From Yarrowia lipolytica (lineage: Eukaryota > Ascomycota > Dipodascomycetes > Dipodascales): a stretch of DNA of 64,000 nucleotides. The notes under the pieces are model-generated. The model saw nothing but the letters and a program-made list of their open reading frames with translations. It was not told the DNA's origin and made no database searches. This document shows positions 1 to 11,330 of this stretch, one piece after another. The stretch lies in NCBI RefSeq assembly GCF_001761485.1, contig NC_090771.1, forward strand, positions 62,001 to 126,000, read 5' to 3'. Position 1 is the first letter of the stretch, and the number at the start of each line of letters is the position of its first letter. The position numbers were made by a program, and so were the translations under genes.

Positions 1-1548
1 CTGGAGGCGTCGATCGAGCGTCCCGGCGCGTTCCGGTCGAATCTGGTGGGCAAAAAGGAGGTTCGGTTGATCCGTGCGCCGGCAGACCAATCGCAGGAGG
101 TTACGGAGCCGATTGTCATTTCGCGGCATTGGGAAGACCAGTTGCATTATGACATTGTTATTGGTGGCAAGAGCATTCCCATCGGCACGAAAATGCAGGT
201 GGCATTCAAACTGACGCCGTTAGCCAAGGTCCGGTGCCATCGGATCCGAATCTACATCTCCGAAAACATTGACTACTACTGTCGCAAGATGAAGATTCAT
301 CGGGTCGAGCCGGCGCGAAAGTACCTGGTGTTTGAACACAAGCCCGACGGCGGCATCCAGGACTCGTTGTTGCCGAATCTCGACGGCGTCCAGGAGTTGA
401 TGGCTGGAGGAGCCACCGAGCTGGAGTTTGACGTGGTGATTCCTGAAAAGGTTGGTCGGGACAAGAAGGAGCGACTGCATCCCAACACGTCGTTCAAAAA
501 CATCAAGGTCCATCATTGGATCAAGGTAGTGATGCGACTGAGTAAAATAGACCCGGATAACCCTGAAAAACGCAAGCATTTCGAAATCTCCATCGATTCG
601 CCGTTCCATCTGCTCGACTCGCGATGCACCGGTGCCAACGTCTCTCTTCCCGCCTACCCGGCCGGACGAAGACCCAGCCGGCCCATTTCCGTGGTTGCCA
701 GTGATGCTCCTCGACCCATTCACTTTATCCGACAGCCGTCGATTGCACCACCGCCGTTTGACGCTGATGAAGCGCCTCCTCAGCTGGCAGAACCGCCATC
801 TTACGACACCGCCGACGGAGGAACGTACCAGGAGCGATTCAGCCAGTACCAGCGGTCACGTGGGCGCCAAGCATCGACGGTGAGTCTGACTCCGTCGCAG
901 GCGCCGTCAATGGACCTTTCGCAGTCCCGTGACTTTAGCAATTCTGGTTTTGGTGGCTCGTCGGCTTCTTCGATCGCCAATCCTCGTGAGTCGTCGGCGG
1001 CTCTTCTTCGTCGGGCCTCGCAGACCTCCGTCAATGTCTTGGCCACGACTCCGCCGGCAGTCTCCCATATGGGGCGTCATGCATCGATGGCGTCGTCGTC
1101 CTCCTCCGTCGATATCACTAATCAAGGAGGGGGTCCAGGAGGGTCAGGGGCAGGAGGTGGCATGTTCAGAAACTACGATATGGGTCGAGCAGCAGTGAGA
1201 GAGGCTCCAGAACATGATGATGACCATGATGACGAGTCACAAGACCCCGACGATCCGTTGGCCGCGGCTCCGGTGTCACGTGATGCTGACCAGCCTGTGC
1301 CTGGGCCTTCGGCCACTTCTCGGCTCGCTACTCATGCCAATGACGTGACGCCTCTGGATTCCGACAGCGACACTGCGTCGCATCTCACCGCCTCGCCGTC
1401 TTCGACCTCGTTAGCGTCGTCGTACTACCAGCGACGACTAGAGACCGGCTCCATTTGCTCTGATCGGCTCCTGGACGACGATGGAGTGGAGGACAATGTC
1501 CACGATTTGGCCGCGAGTGCCAGTCGGTTGTCATTGGGGGAGTTTTGA
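1..1548 (+). CDS. Alpha-arrestin (ART) trafficking adaptor, 3' part
   Basis: The frame is open from base 1, so the gene starts before the window and only its C-terminal ~515 codons are present; the GTG at 46 is not a real start. The first ~210 codons read as an arrestin C-terminal beta-sandwich: a segment with RIRIYISENIDYYCRKMKIH, then LHPNTSFKNIKVHHWIKV, then an ISIDSPFHLL stretch. This most resembles the yeast Aly1/Aly2 branch. A PPSY motif (nt 793-804) is a PPxY ligand for the WW domains of Rsp5-type ubiquitin ligases. The rest is a long Ser/Pro/Asp-rich, probably disordered tail, usual for ART proteins, which carry the ligase to membrane transporters for ubiquitination and endocytosis. 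The arrestin and PPxY assignment is firm; the exact orthologue is not. Confidence 0.88.
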   Translation: MEASIERPGAFRSNLVGKKEVRLIRAPADQSQEVTEPIVISRHWEDQLHYDIVIGGKSIPIGTKMQVAFKLTPLAKVRCHRIRIYISENIDYYCRKMKIHRVEPARKYLVFEHKPDGGIQDSLLPNLDGVQELMAGGATELEFDVVIPEKVGRDKKERLHPNTSFKNIKVHHWIKVVMRLSKIDPDNPEKRKHFEISIDSPFHLLDSRCTGANVSLPAYPAGRRPSRPISVVASDAPRPIHFIRQPSIAPPPFDADEAPPQLAEPPSYDTADGGTYQERFSQYQRSRGRQASTVSLTPSQAPSMDLSQSRDFSNSGFGGSSASSIANPRESSAALLRRASQTSVNVLATTPPAVSHMGRHASMASSSSSVDITNQGGGPGGSGAGGGMFRNYDMGRAAVREAPEHDDDHDDESQDPDDPLAAAPVSRDADQPVPGPSATSRLATHANDVTPLDSDSDTASHLTASPSSTSLASSYYQRRLETGSICSDRLLDDDGVEDNVHDLAASASRLSLGEF

Positions 1549-3820
1549 CATGATAGATGATAAATTATGCATTTTGTTGATTGAATAGATCGTTTTGGAT
1601 TCGACAGGGTCCCTGAACGAGATATTCCGGTGGATATTTGGCGTATTAGATATGGAACAGTGATATTTTGTAATGATAGTGTCGGCTTTACTTAGAGCAC
1701 AGTAGAAGATGGAAACTACAGTCACATGTTCTGTCGACCCAATGGTTTTTCACTTGACGGTGACGGTAACATCACGTGACTGGTATTTCCCATATCTGTA
1801 TCGAGTGCTGTTTATGCCCCCCCCCCTCTCAAACAACTCAACTATTCATCAAATTAGTCAACTGTATTAGTTACCGATTTCTTAGAGTCGAGCTCAGCTA
1901 AACTACTCTGTTGGTGCCAGAAGCACTGGGAATTGGCTGTTCATATCTTGCTAAAATATAGCCCTATAATACACCTTTCGAACCGCCCCAATGAGGGCTA
2001 CACGATGGTATCACTTTTAACGCGATCTGAGCAGTATTCGTAATGCGACGTCCAGCCTATTCACAGCCCCGGTTCCCCGGTTCTATATGTTCTGTAGAGA
2101 CACAAAACGCACAAAACAAAAGAACAAAAAAAAAAAAAAAAAACAGAACAAAGATTCTGGGACCGGGTCACGTGTGCGGAAGACCCGATTGGGTATCGGT
2201 CGAGTGGGGTGATAATATTATAAAACACTTTTTCTCTACTTTAAATCGACTGGGAAAAGTTGATATTGTGGGAAATTGATGCCATCGGTTCAAAAGTTGT
2301 ACCATTAGATAGCCCTGGGTGAGACAAGTATGGTGATATATTTTTATTAGCATTTTGTCCGTTTCCGATGACTACAACGAAGATGGAAGATTCAGTATAC
2401 GTGACACGCCAAGTGTCGTTTGCTTTACCATCATCTACGTAGCGACCCGGGTCTCTCATACTATTATATAGACTTGAAATAACACCATTGGAAGCTGAGC
2501 TGTAGATATTGCGATACGACGACTGTGTGCTTTTCCCCAATGAGACATGGGACTTTGGAATGGCGAGATTTCGAGCGTTCTGGACTATCTGAGAGCCGAC
2601 ATGTTATCACTGATCGGCTGGTAACAATCGCACATTGACAACACGACTGTTTGAAGTTGTTGGCGTCACCAAGAATTGAGTCGGACATGGCGTTTTGAAC
2701 AGCATCAACTATGGGTTTGTCACTTACGACAGGTTTTGGCTGCACCACCAGACGACGACAGCTCCTCAGGGACTTCTCCCTCAACCATTCAAAGATTATG
2801 GAAAATAAGGGAAGGACGTTTGGAATTACTCCAGCACTTATTTCAGTCCAATCAAGACCAAATTGTGTTTTCGTGCTTGTTGACCTTGGACTTGCCAACA
2901 CTCGACTAAGGGTCCATCTGACGAGACTGACTAATCATGCCAACGAACCAACTAATAAAGAGTTGGCCCTTTTGCTGGTCGAAATGGGTCTGAGCTTGAC
3001 CTCGAACTCCGCAAGACCCCATGACGAGCCCTTCTGGTAGCATCACATCATGAGCCAATCCTCTTGGAGTGAAATCACCGCCTCGTCTAATTATATTCGG
3101 GACAGTGGCGACCCGGCATGGCAAGTCCCTTGCCTGTTACTGGCGAAAAGGTACTGTACTGTACTGTACATGCATGTATGTATCTATATATATTTCATTT
3201 TATTGTTCTTCTCTATGTTTTTTTTTTTATTTTATTTTCTTCGTCAGGGCAACTTCCAGCCACCAACGTTAAGATCACGTGATATATCACGTTAACTAAA
3301 AACACATTGGTACATTTCTCACATTCCACCACCGCTAAACACGGAAAGTACAAATATACGACCGGCAGCAGTTCACGTGACCGTTCATATCACGTGTCCC
3401 ACCACATAACGTCATACACATCCAATCACGTGATTTCCCTCGAAAACAGATTCTTTACATCCCGTTCGACGACTTTAGTCAGTCTAGCCGCCGTCTGTGT
3501 TACTAGGGGAAAAGTCACCTGACCTGTTTCGCAGCACAGTTCTGATCACATGTCATTTCTCATGGCCACGTGAAAATACTCCTACTACGAATATTAAGAC
3601 AATGTATTACATGTATTAGACGCTTGCAAACATCAATCTTGTGAACGGAGCTGATTAGAGAAGAGTCCGCGGTTCATCCAGTTGGAAGGATTTAGGCAAC
3701 CGACAACAGGTTATGAGTTGGGATTGACGGCAAAGCTACGGAAGCAACCGCATACACCGCAAAACACCGCAAAAACCGCAACTAGCACTCAGCAACTACA
3801 GAGGGCCCGGCAAAACTCGG
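1549..3820. other. Convergent intergenic region, no gene seen
   Basis: This 2.3 kb lies between the 3' ends of the arrestin gene and the RRM protein gene, so it should contain no promoter for either. Short open frames in it lack coding character. It contains an 18-base A run (2126-2143) and seven CACGTG sites, at about 1773, 2168, 3276, 3375, 3391, 3426 and 3567. Confidence 0.6.
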
Positions 3821-5536
3821 CTACGCCTCGTCTTGCTTCGCCTCATCTTGCCCCTCCCTCTCCTCAAGCCACTCCCGATACGCATCACTGGCTTGCTGAA
3901 TGCGCTTGTTCAACAACTGCTCATCCTCCAGCCAGCTGAGAATATCGGCATTGTCGTGCTGCAGCATGATGCCCGTCACGTGCGCCGTGGTGTCGGCGTC
4001 CTTGCCAATTGCCGGATGCCGCTGAACAATGGGATACAGCGTTTCGCCGACGATTTCCTTGGCGGCCTGAGGCGTGGCGGCAGCCGCGACACTGGCGGCA
4101 ATGTTGCCGTACGGCTGGAGCATAGGCTGGCGTTTTTTGAATTTTCCGGGGTTGGAGGAGTTGGTGGAGTTGGTGGAGTTGCCAATATTGGTGGAGCCAC
4201 CGGGGTTGACGGGATTACCACCACCGTCTCTTCGCATCATCACCGGCCCCATCTGATGCATCGGAACCATTGGACCCATAGGCATCATGTGAGACTGCAC
4301 CATATGAGACTGCATCAAATGCGGCGGCACCAAATGCGGCGGCACGTGATGCATGTTGGGCGCCGAGTGCATCGGCATACCCCCAGGAATACCCCCATGC
4401 ATCCCCACAACCGGCACCGCTCCGCCCACTGATGGCGGGAACCGCTTGCCCAACGAATACGGCGCGCTCTGGGGGTCCTTCTTGTGCGCAATGGCCACCT
4501 GCAACACATTGCCCTCGATCGGCCGGTTGTGCATTTCGGCAATGGCGTTGGAGGCGTGGTCCGGGTCGCGAAAACAGACAAATCCAAACCCCTTGGAGTT
4601 GCCGACCGCATCGAGCATGATTCGAACCGACGTGATTTCGCCAAACTTGGAGAAATACGCCCGCAATCGCTCGTTGTTGATGGCAGGATTGAGATTGGTA
4701 ATGTACAGGTTGGTGCCCCGCGCATTACGTAATCGTTCGATGCGGTTGGCCTCGTAGGCGCGCTTGAGCTCTGCCTGGCGCTCCACTTTGGACTGCGCTC
4801 GTGACACGGAAATGCGCGCGCCGCACAGCTCAGCGCCATCCAGCGCCGCCACCGCCGCCACCGCGTCCCGGTGCTCCTCAAAGTTGACGAATCCGAACCC
4901 TTTGGCACGGTGGGACTCGTCAAGGGGCAGCAGCAGCGACGTGACGGCGCCAAACCGCTCAAACTCTGCCCGCAGCGCCTCCTCTGTCGTCTCCCGTGAC
5001 AGCCCACGCACAAACAGATTGGTAAAGTGCGTTTTGGGGTCTCGAACCGGCGAGATTTCGAGGTTAGCGAGCTCGTCGGAAAGCACCTTGGACGCCTCCT
5101 CCGCAGTCGGGAACACGGCCACAAACGCGTTGGGGCCCTTCGGCTGCAATGACACGGCGCCCAGCGACTCTAGGGCTGTTTTTGTGGTCGCGGCGTCGAC
5201 GCCGTCACGTGTGTCGCGCACAAACACCGCGCGCGCAGGGTCGATGGGCGAATGTGCCGAAGACGGCGGCGTCGACATGGACGAGGCCGAAGAGGGCACC
5301 TCCTCGGTGAGAGCGCACGTGACCTGTTGTCCGCCGAGCTCCGTCTCTTTCAGCGCCCCGAGAGCGGCGTCGGCGTGGTCGGGGTTGTAGAAGGTGACGT
5401 AGGCATGGCCAAGAGGAGTGCGCAACTTGGGGTCGCGTGGGATTTTGATCACCTTGAGAGGACCGTGCGGTTTGAATAGCTCAAAGAGGTCTGCCTCGGA
5501 CACTGATCCGGGCAGGTTGGCGACGTAGATGCTCAT
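3821..5536 (-). CDS. Poly(A)-binding-protein-like RNA-binding protein (4 RRM + MLLE)
   Basis: This 571-codon frame starts at the ATG at 5536-5534. It has PABP architecture. RRM1 spans ~1-78 (RNP2 IYVANL at 3-8, RNP1-like GHAYVTF at 43-49). RRM2 at ~103-165 is degenerate. RRM3 spans ~172-247 (LFVRGL, KGFGFVNF) and RRM4 ~275-352 (LYITNL, KGFGFVCF). A Met/Pro/His-rich linker (~375-435) follows. A C-terminal MLLE/PABC domain covers ~490-557, with HVTGIMLQ where canonical Pab1 has a KITGMIL-type motif. Such proteins bind mRNA poly(A) tails and recruit PAM2-containing factors. The divergent RRM1 and RRM2 suggest a paralogue rather than the main Pab1, so no symbol is given. It faces the arrestin gene tail to tail. 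The linker region contains GTTGGTGGA-type triplet repeats on the + strand. Confidence 0.85.
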   Translation of the reverse strand: MSIYVANLPGSVSEADLFELFKPHGPLKVIKIPRDPKLRTPLGHAYVTFYNPDHADAALGALKETELGGQQVTCALTEEVPSSASSMSTPPSSAHSPIDPARAVFVRDTRDGVDAATTKTALESLGAVSLQPKGPNAFVAVFPTAEEASKVLSDELANLEISPVRDPKTHFTNLFVRGLSRETTEEALRAEFERFGAVTSLLLPLDESHRAKGFGFVNFEEHRDAVAAVAALDGAELCGARISVSRAQSKVERQAELKRAYEANRIERLRNARGTNLYITNLNPAINNERLRAYFSKFGEITSVRIMLDAVGNSKGFGFVCFRDPDHASNAIAEMHNRPIEGNVLQVAIAHKKDPQSAPYSLGKRFPPSVGGAVPVVGMHGGIPGGMPMHSAPNMHHVPPHLVPPHLMQSHMVQSHMMPMGPMVPMHQMGPVMMRRDGGGNPVNPGGSTNIGNSTNSTNSSNPGKFKKRQPMLQPYGNIAASVAAAATPQAAKEIVGETLYPIVQRHPAIGKDADTTAHVTGIMLQHDNADILSWLEDEQLLNKRIQQASDAYREWLEEREGQDEAKQDEA

Positions 5537-5559
5537 TGTCGTGGCTGAGTTAGTGGTTG

Positions 5560-5700
5560 TTGGTGGGTGGTGGGTAAGGGGGTGAGAGGGGTTGTGCGGT
5601 CATTGTGATGGGTGATGCGGGCTCTGTGATGAGTTACACGGTCGGTGTAAGGGGTGACACCACCTCTTTAAGGGGTGACATGGACTCGGTAACTCGCCAC
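5560..5700. repeat. Degenerate ~20-bp tandem array (upstream of RRM gene)
   Basis: Imperfect units built around GGGTGATG, GTGTAAGGGGTGACA and AGGGGTGACATGG repeat at about 20-bp spacing just upstream of the RRM protein gene. The units have the same skeleton as the array at 5905-6140, on the other strand. Confidence 0.5.
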
Positions 5701-5904
5701 AGTGTAAGGTCACAATCAAAGTGCCCGCAGAACAGTGCGTCACACTGACTGAATACTAGCTGAATGGGACCATAGGGACCATAGAATTGCTCTTGTGACA
5801 GCTACAAGAACCATAGCAATGTGACACGGGATGTCATCACCACGAAGGCAACTCACTGGTGTTTTGCGGCATTGCAGTCTGCAACGGGCATTGCTCAGTC
5901 ATTG

Positions 5905-6140
5905 GATGTGGTGGTCACATCTCTATAACAGCCACTCAGGTGTCGTTGGTCACACTCAGTCTGTCGTTGGTCACACCCAGCCTGTGTTTGGTCACACTCG
6001 TGGTGTCGCTGGCCACACTCTCCCTGTAACTGATTACACTCTCTCTGTAACCGGTCACATCCTCCGTGTAACCCGTCGCTCCATGTAACCCGTCACGTCC
6101 TCCATGTAATACGACACACCCTCCTGTAATACTCACTATA
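5905..6140. repeat. Degenerate ~20-bp tandem array
   Basis: About eleven imperfect units of 19-22 bp follow each other, moving gradually from GTCGTTGGTCACACTCAGTC to ATGTAACCCGTCACGTCCTC. The drift along the array suggests old unit duplication with divergence. No reading frame explains it. Confidence 0.65.
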
Positions 6141-6550
6141 AATGCTCTGTGGCTCTTGCACACGTTCGTGGTCGCTTCGTGTCGCTTCTGTGTCGCTCGG
6201 CTTTTCTGAACACCTGTCTTTTTTGGTGTGCTGTACTTTTTTCTGTGCCGCACCAGGGAATTTTGTCGTCGGAAATCTCGCTCGCGCACACTCGCAACCT
6301 GTCTGGAGTCACGTGACTTGTCTCTCACTCGTTTCAAAACACGTTCTGCTCAATTGGATTGTGCAACGTGTGTGTCTGTGTGTATGTGTAACTGGCTATG
6401 TGATATCTCTAACTAACGTTATTATGTATAGCAGTCAGAGACTTGTCTCACGTGCCCGGGCATGCAGGTTCTGAAACGGCAGTAACACAGACGGGAAAAT
6501 GGCAAGAAAATGGCCCATAAAATGGCCCAAAAAGGCAAAAATCGCGGGTC

Positions 6551-6610
6551 TCGACAAATTTGAAAAAATCGGAGAAAATCGGAGAAAATTGGAGTAAATT
6601 GGAAAAAACA
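6551..6610. repeat. 10-bp phased A-tract array
   Basis: Five consecutive 10-bp units (agaaaatcgg type) place an A-tract once per helical turn from about 6563. Phased A-tracts of this kind are known to curve DNA. Confidence 0.7.
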
Positions 6611-8150
6611 TAAAATCAATTTCCCCAAGCCTTTTTTCCTTAATTTTACTCAGTTTCCTTGTTTTTGGCTTCAAATTCTGCCACACATGCCGCTCTTGAC
6701 TGCCCCTGTATTTCAAATATTTATTTTTGAATATTTATTTTTGGACAAGTGGGGCGTTGGTAGGGTAACTTTCCGAGGGAGATTGCGTTTGGGCATTAAA
6801 TTGAAAAGCAAATAAATTGATGTAAATTGGTGCGAAATTGCCAATGCTATGGAGACTTCAGGGTTGAAAGGAGGGAGGGTTTTGTTAGTCAGTTCCAAAA
6901 AAATCTGGAGTCTCTGGGTTTTATTTAAAATATGGCTGATTTTTTTTCAATAAGTCAGCTAAAATAAAAAAAAATAAAAAAAAACCTCGAAAACCGTGGT
7001 CGAAATTGCCAATTCCAATTTTAATACATTGACTATTTAGCACTCTCGGATTGGCAGAATGTACTTATTTTCGGGTCTTGGTATTTTTTGTTGAATATTT
7101 TAAAATTACCCCACATTTGGTTGCCGAGCCGTCCAAAGACTTGGCCAAATAAGTCATATTATTTTGGAAAAAAATAATAAAAAACTGTAGTTTTCGGAGC
7201 CCGACGCTGGGGCCGATTCCTGTGAGTTTTTGTTATTTTCACTTCTTTTTCTCGTTTTGGAACCACCAAATATGTCACCCCGAATTAGCACCCGTAGCTA
7301 ATTACTTGCACTTGCATGGAGTATAAATGCGTTGGATGCATATATGCAGATATTGGACCAGGTAAGCGGTCGGTTAGTCAGCAACGGGTCTCGTGATTAG
7401 TCAGATATCATGTGACTCAGCAACCACTGAAGAAAAATAGTGAAATATGGACATTTGGATGGTGATAAAGGGGGTATGGGATCCTGAAGCTGTTCCTGTT
7501 GTCAGCAACCATGAGTTTTCTGGACTGTGAACCAATTCGATTTCGTCCTTGTTTGGATAATGTGGGTTTTTTTTGTCGTTTTCAATTTCAATTTCTAATT
7601 TTTCGTCTAATTTTTCTTATAATTTTTCTTCTAATTTTCAATTTATTTTTATTTATTACCTGGACACGAATATGCACGAATGTTCGGGGAGTTTGACAGA
7701 AGGGGTTATTATTTCGGAGGGCATGGAATCTGTGGAAAATAGAAAATGGAAAATGGAAATCGAAATGAGAAAATGTTTTTTATTCATTTTTTTTATTATT
7801 TGGAAATAATTGACAAAATAACAATCCGGGAACTCTGTTGGTCTAGGCTGAGCAAGTCTACAACGAAAAAAGAGACAAAACTAAAATTAGGATATTTACT
7901 GAAAATGGAATAAAACATCTAGGCAGAAAAAACAATATCTAATCTCGGAATATAACAATTCAATTGCAGTATGTTCAAATACAATGCCGTTATGCAGATG
8001 CTCATAATACTCATAACACCCATCATCTCCATTACGCTGTACTTTTTTCTTTCTTTTTTTGTGGCATTTAATGCACTTGTGTCTTAAACATGCGAAAAGT
8101 GGTTAAAAGATGGATGATGGGACATAATTATCACTACTCCGGACCTATCA
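6611..8150. other. AT-rich intergenic DNA, no gene seen
   Basis: AT-rich sequence with frequent stops in all frames. A T/A-rich stretch at about 7570-7660 repeats an aatttttcttct-like unit. No coding or RNA gene signature was recognised. Confidence 0.5.
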
Positions 8151-8529
8151 GGTGACTACACCCAAGCGGTTTTTAGCGGCAGATTAATGTCGGGGCTGAT
8201 CCGTTGTCTGGGTAAGCCGAGCCATTGCCTGAGTAAGCACATACAACCGCATTCTGTGACTGACGTGACCATAAGAAAGCCCCCCCGAAGCTGTGGAAAC
8301 CGCTTTCCCGCTTTCCCGCCTATAGTACTCAAAGTACAAACTCTCCGGTTCATCTGTTGTGGGCATTTGGAGGGCGGTGGGGAGAGTGGGACTAAGTAGA
8401 GAGGAACAGGGTGGAATGGAGTAGAATGGAATGAGACCGAGACTGGATTGTCGGGTTGACGGGGTTGACAAACAAAAGAAAGAAAAAAACCAACCAAAAA
8501 AACCACAACTGAACGAGCTTCAACCAGAA

Positions 8530-8642
8530 GCCGACGAAGCGACGAAGCGACGAAGCGACCAAGCAACCGAGCGACCAAGCAACCAAGCAACCAAGCAACC
8601 AAGCGACCAATCGACCAAGCGACCAATCGACCAAGTGACCAA
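8530..8642 (+). repeat. 8-bp minisatellite (GACCAAGC type)
   Basis: About fourteen copies of an 8-bp unit that drifts from gacgaagc through aaccaagc to gaccaatc. It keeps a long frame open on each strand here, but those frames code for low-complexity peptides and are best read as products of the repeat. Confidence 0.85.
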
Positions 8643-9413
8643 ATCAACTCATCTCGTACCTGAATACCTACCCCTCCATACCTCTATACCCCTTTCCCCT
8701 CACCCGGTCGCACTCGCTAAAGGAACCGGTTCAGAAAAAAGGAGAAAAAAGTCCACGGAAAACTCCCGACAACCCTGGTTACTTCCTCCCCTGGTTCCTG
8801 TCGACTCATATGTACGCATTTACAAGTACTTGTACCCCGGTCCCCTAAACACGACTCTCCACGGGATTGGAGTGAGACATACAGTGAGACAGATTGCGTC
8901 TAAAGGTATGTTAAAAGTGCACCAAAGATGGCGAATGGGTCCGTGCGGCGTTCGCCAAAAAAGGGGTATCTCAAAATCAAAACCGGTTGCCTGATTTTCC
9001 TGACTTTCCTGACTTTCCTGGTTTTTTTTTTGTGTTTTCCCCTTGCGGTCGGCCTTATTTTGTCGAAGATATCCACACATATCGCACAACGAAGGAGTGC
9101 TAGAAGAACACAAATGGTACCGTTGAAACCAGTACGTCGAGAGCTTTGGAATGGCGTTTGTTTTGAGCGTTTTGGTGATTTGGCGGCGATTCCGCTGCGA
9201 TTCTGCGGCTATCCGGCGGCTATGTGGCGGCAATTCGAACGAACATTGTGAGACACTACCGTTAATAGACAACAGCTATTGTCGAACCCTCGAGCATCTC
9301 CACAGATGAAGATCACCGTCCATCAGTCGCCACCAGCCACCGACAATCAGTCATTGCCCATCTGGAGATCTCTGCATGACCCGAAAGTGTGCGCTGAGTC
9401 ATGTATCGAACGA

Positions 9414-9489
9414 GAGGTCACGTGATAAACAGAGTTCACGTGATATACCAGAGTTCACGTGATATACCAGAGTTCATGTGATATACCAA
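9414..9489 (+). repeat. Four 19-bp repeats, each with an E-box-like CACGTG
   Basis: Four direct repeats of 19 bp, consensus agttcacgtgatataccag, sit head to tail. The first three contain the palindrome CACGTG; the fourth has CATGTG. The spacing puts the E-box-like sites at a fixed 19-bp interval. No supported gene lies within several kb on either side. Confidence 0.85.
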
Positions 9490-11160
9490 TAGCGACCCTC
9501 TCACTGACCTTGACCGACCCCGACAGACTCCAAGTCATGTGACCACTAACGAGCCCGGGGATCGGAGCGGGAGACTGGCAGCAGTAAGTTGTGAAACATT
9601 GGTCAGTTGTTGGTAATTACAGATTAGAACACTACTCAGCACACTTACTCAGCACACTTACTGAGCACCCACACCGCTCAACCGATCTGCGCCGTCAACG
9701 TCACAGTGCAGACCCGGCTCGGAAAAAGTCGAAAAGGTCCCAAAAACAGGCCAAAAATGCAAAAGTGCGTTGACCCAAACAGAGAGTCATACCTCACCAA
9801 AACTGTAGAACCACCCCTGTTCCACCCCTGCTGCAGCAACGGTCCGGAACAGGGGGGTGTGTCAGATGTGAGAGAAGCAGAATGAGGCAACTGCGAATGC
9901 GACAGGAGCGTTGTGAATGTAAATGTGAAATGTGAAATGCGAAATGTCAAACTGCTGGCGGTCAAATGGCGGAATTGAAGCAGTCCACGGTCACGCTCAA
10001 ATTACCACTCGCTTGCGGATTTGGCGCTCGGATATTCAGGTCATGACGATCCGATAGACACGATCTTCGAACGACCTTCCAAAAGCGTGGACGAAAAAGC
10101 CGCTCAAGCCGTGCAAATGCGAAATGTCTCATCCGGGTGTGAGAGTGAGACGTTGACCTGACTCTGACGCCGACGGTGGCCTGGCGCCGGCCCTGACGCT
10201 GCTCTGAGACCCTGTTTATCCGAAAGTCGCTAGAACGCGTTCGGGAACACGCCGTGGTTGCAGGGGTGTGACAAGGAGACTAGTTACGGAAGAACCTACT
10301 AGTAGCCGGACAAGGGTGTGGGCCACCGATGTGACAGCGGGTGCTGACAGCGGGTACCTAGCTGATTCACCGCTGATGTAGTTGACCAACTAGTAGCTGA
10401 CTCAACCACCGCTGACGTAACTGGTGCAGACTCTGCTCCACCGCTGACCACGCTCCACGCGAAGATCGTCAATCAACGCTACATTGCACAATGCGCCAAT
10501 CCAACAATGCGACAATCAAGTGCGGCACATTGGGGAGATCACAACGACGATCCACACAATGTACCTCCGCCTGACGATCACCTGGACCAGAGCGCAGAGC
10601 GCGGTTCGACGCGTCGAGGATCGACAGATCGACACTCCTGGCGATCGTGGACTTCAGTTCAGTTTTCACGTTCCAACAGACGCAGAATGGACCGGGTTGC
10701 CCTGGACCCGGTTGCCCTGCATGCCTGGCGAACCACACAAACTAAGAGACGCAAACGACAGGGGCTGTCGATCGGCCCTTTACAGGTGAGCCAACCCAAA
10801 CGGGACCGTCGATATGCCCACTGATAGACCTGATTGACAAGATAGACGAGATAGACGAGATTGACAGAGGAGTCACCAGAAAATCCCAGGTATGACGTCC
10901 GTCTTGCATCTACCATCTCTGCGGCAATCACGACGATACCAGACCACCCGGACCGCTACAATAACCCCACAACGCATCCTAGCGCAGGGACTGGTCATAA
11001 ATCCGGACCTACTCCGGACCCAGCTCCGCCGACGTCGATGCGAATAACGCAAAACCAACCCAGTGCAAACCCAGTGCAAAACCAGCGTAAAAGCCACCTT
11101 CCACTTCGTTTTTGCTCTCCCAACTCTCCCAACTCTCCCAAAGCGCTCAACTTTTCGTTT
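9490..11160. other. GC-balanced intergenic DNA, no gene supported
   Basis: Several frames of 60-105 codons are open here on both strands, but none has a recognisable domain or consistent Yarrowia-like codon choice. At about 10285-10455 there is a loose array in which caccgctgatgtagttgac-like units recur. Confidence 0.45.
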
Positions 11161-11330
11161 TCATAGTGACATTGTCACGGGTTCTATGACAATGACAGCG
11201 GTTGCGTGAGGGCGACAGCGGTTGCGTGAGGACGACATAGTCGGTGTGAGGGGCGCAGAGGTAGTGTGATGGGGTGACAGGGGCAATGCGATGAGGTTTG
11301 ACTATGTGAGGGGGGACATTGTCTCTGTCT
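11160..11330. repeat. Degenerate ~20-bp tandem array
   Basis: Imperfect units containing gacagcggttgcgtgagg and related GTGAGG/GTGATGGGGTGACA sequences repeat at about 20 bp. It belongs by composition and spacing to the same family as the arrays at 5.6 and 6.0 kb. Confidence 0.5.

Noticed and set aside
220-723. 167-codon frame on the minus strand within the arrestin gene
   Set aside because: It is the complement of a well-supported coding sequence and has no domain of its own. The same holds for minus/plus shadows within the RRM, DYS1 and ADK1 genes.
6105-6140. T7-promoter-like words (TAATACGAC... and ...ACTCACTATA) close together
   Set aside because: The two halves come from neighbouring units of the degenerate array with about 15 bp of extra sequence between them. 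It is a coincidence of the repeat, not a phage promoter or vector trace.
8431-8994. 187-codon open frame (+) and overlapping frames on the other strand
   Set aside because: They are kept open by the 8-bp minisatellite and code for low-complexity peptides.
9414-9489. CRISPR-like direct repeats
   Set aside because: The units are contiguous with no spacers and the genome is eukaryotic.
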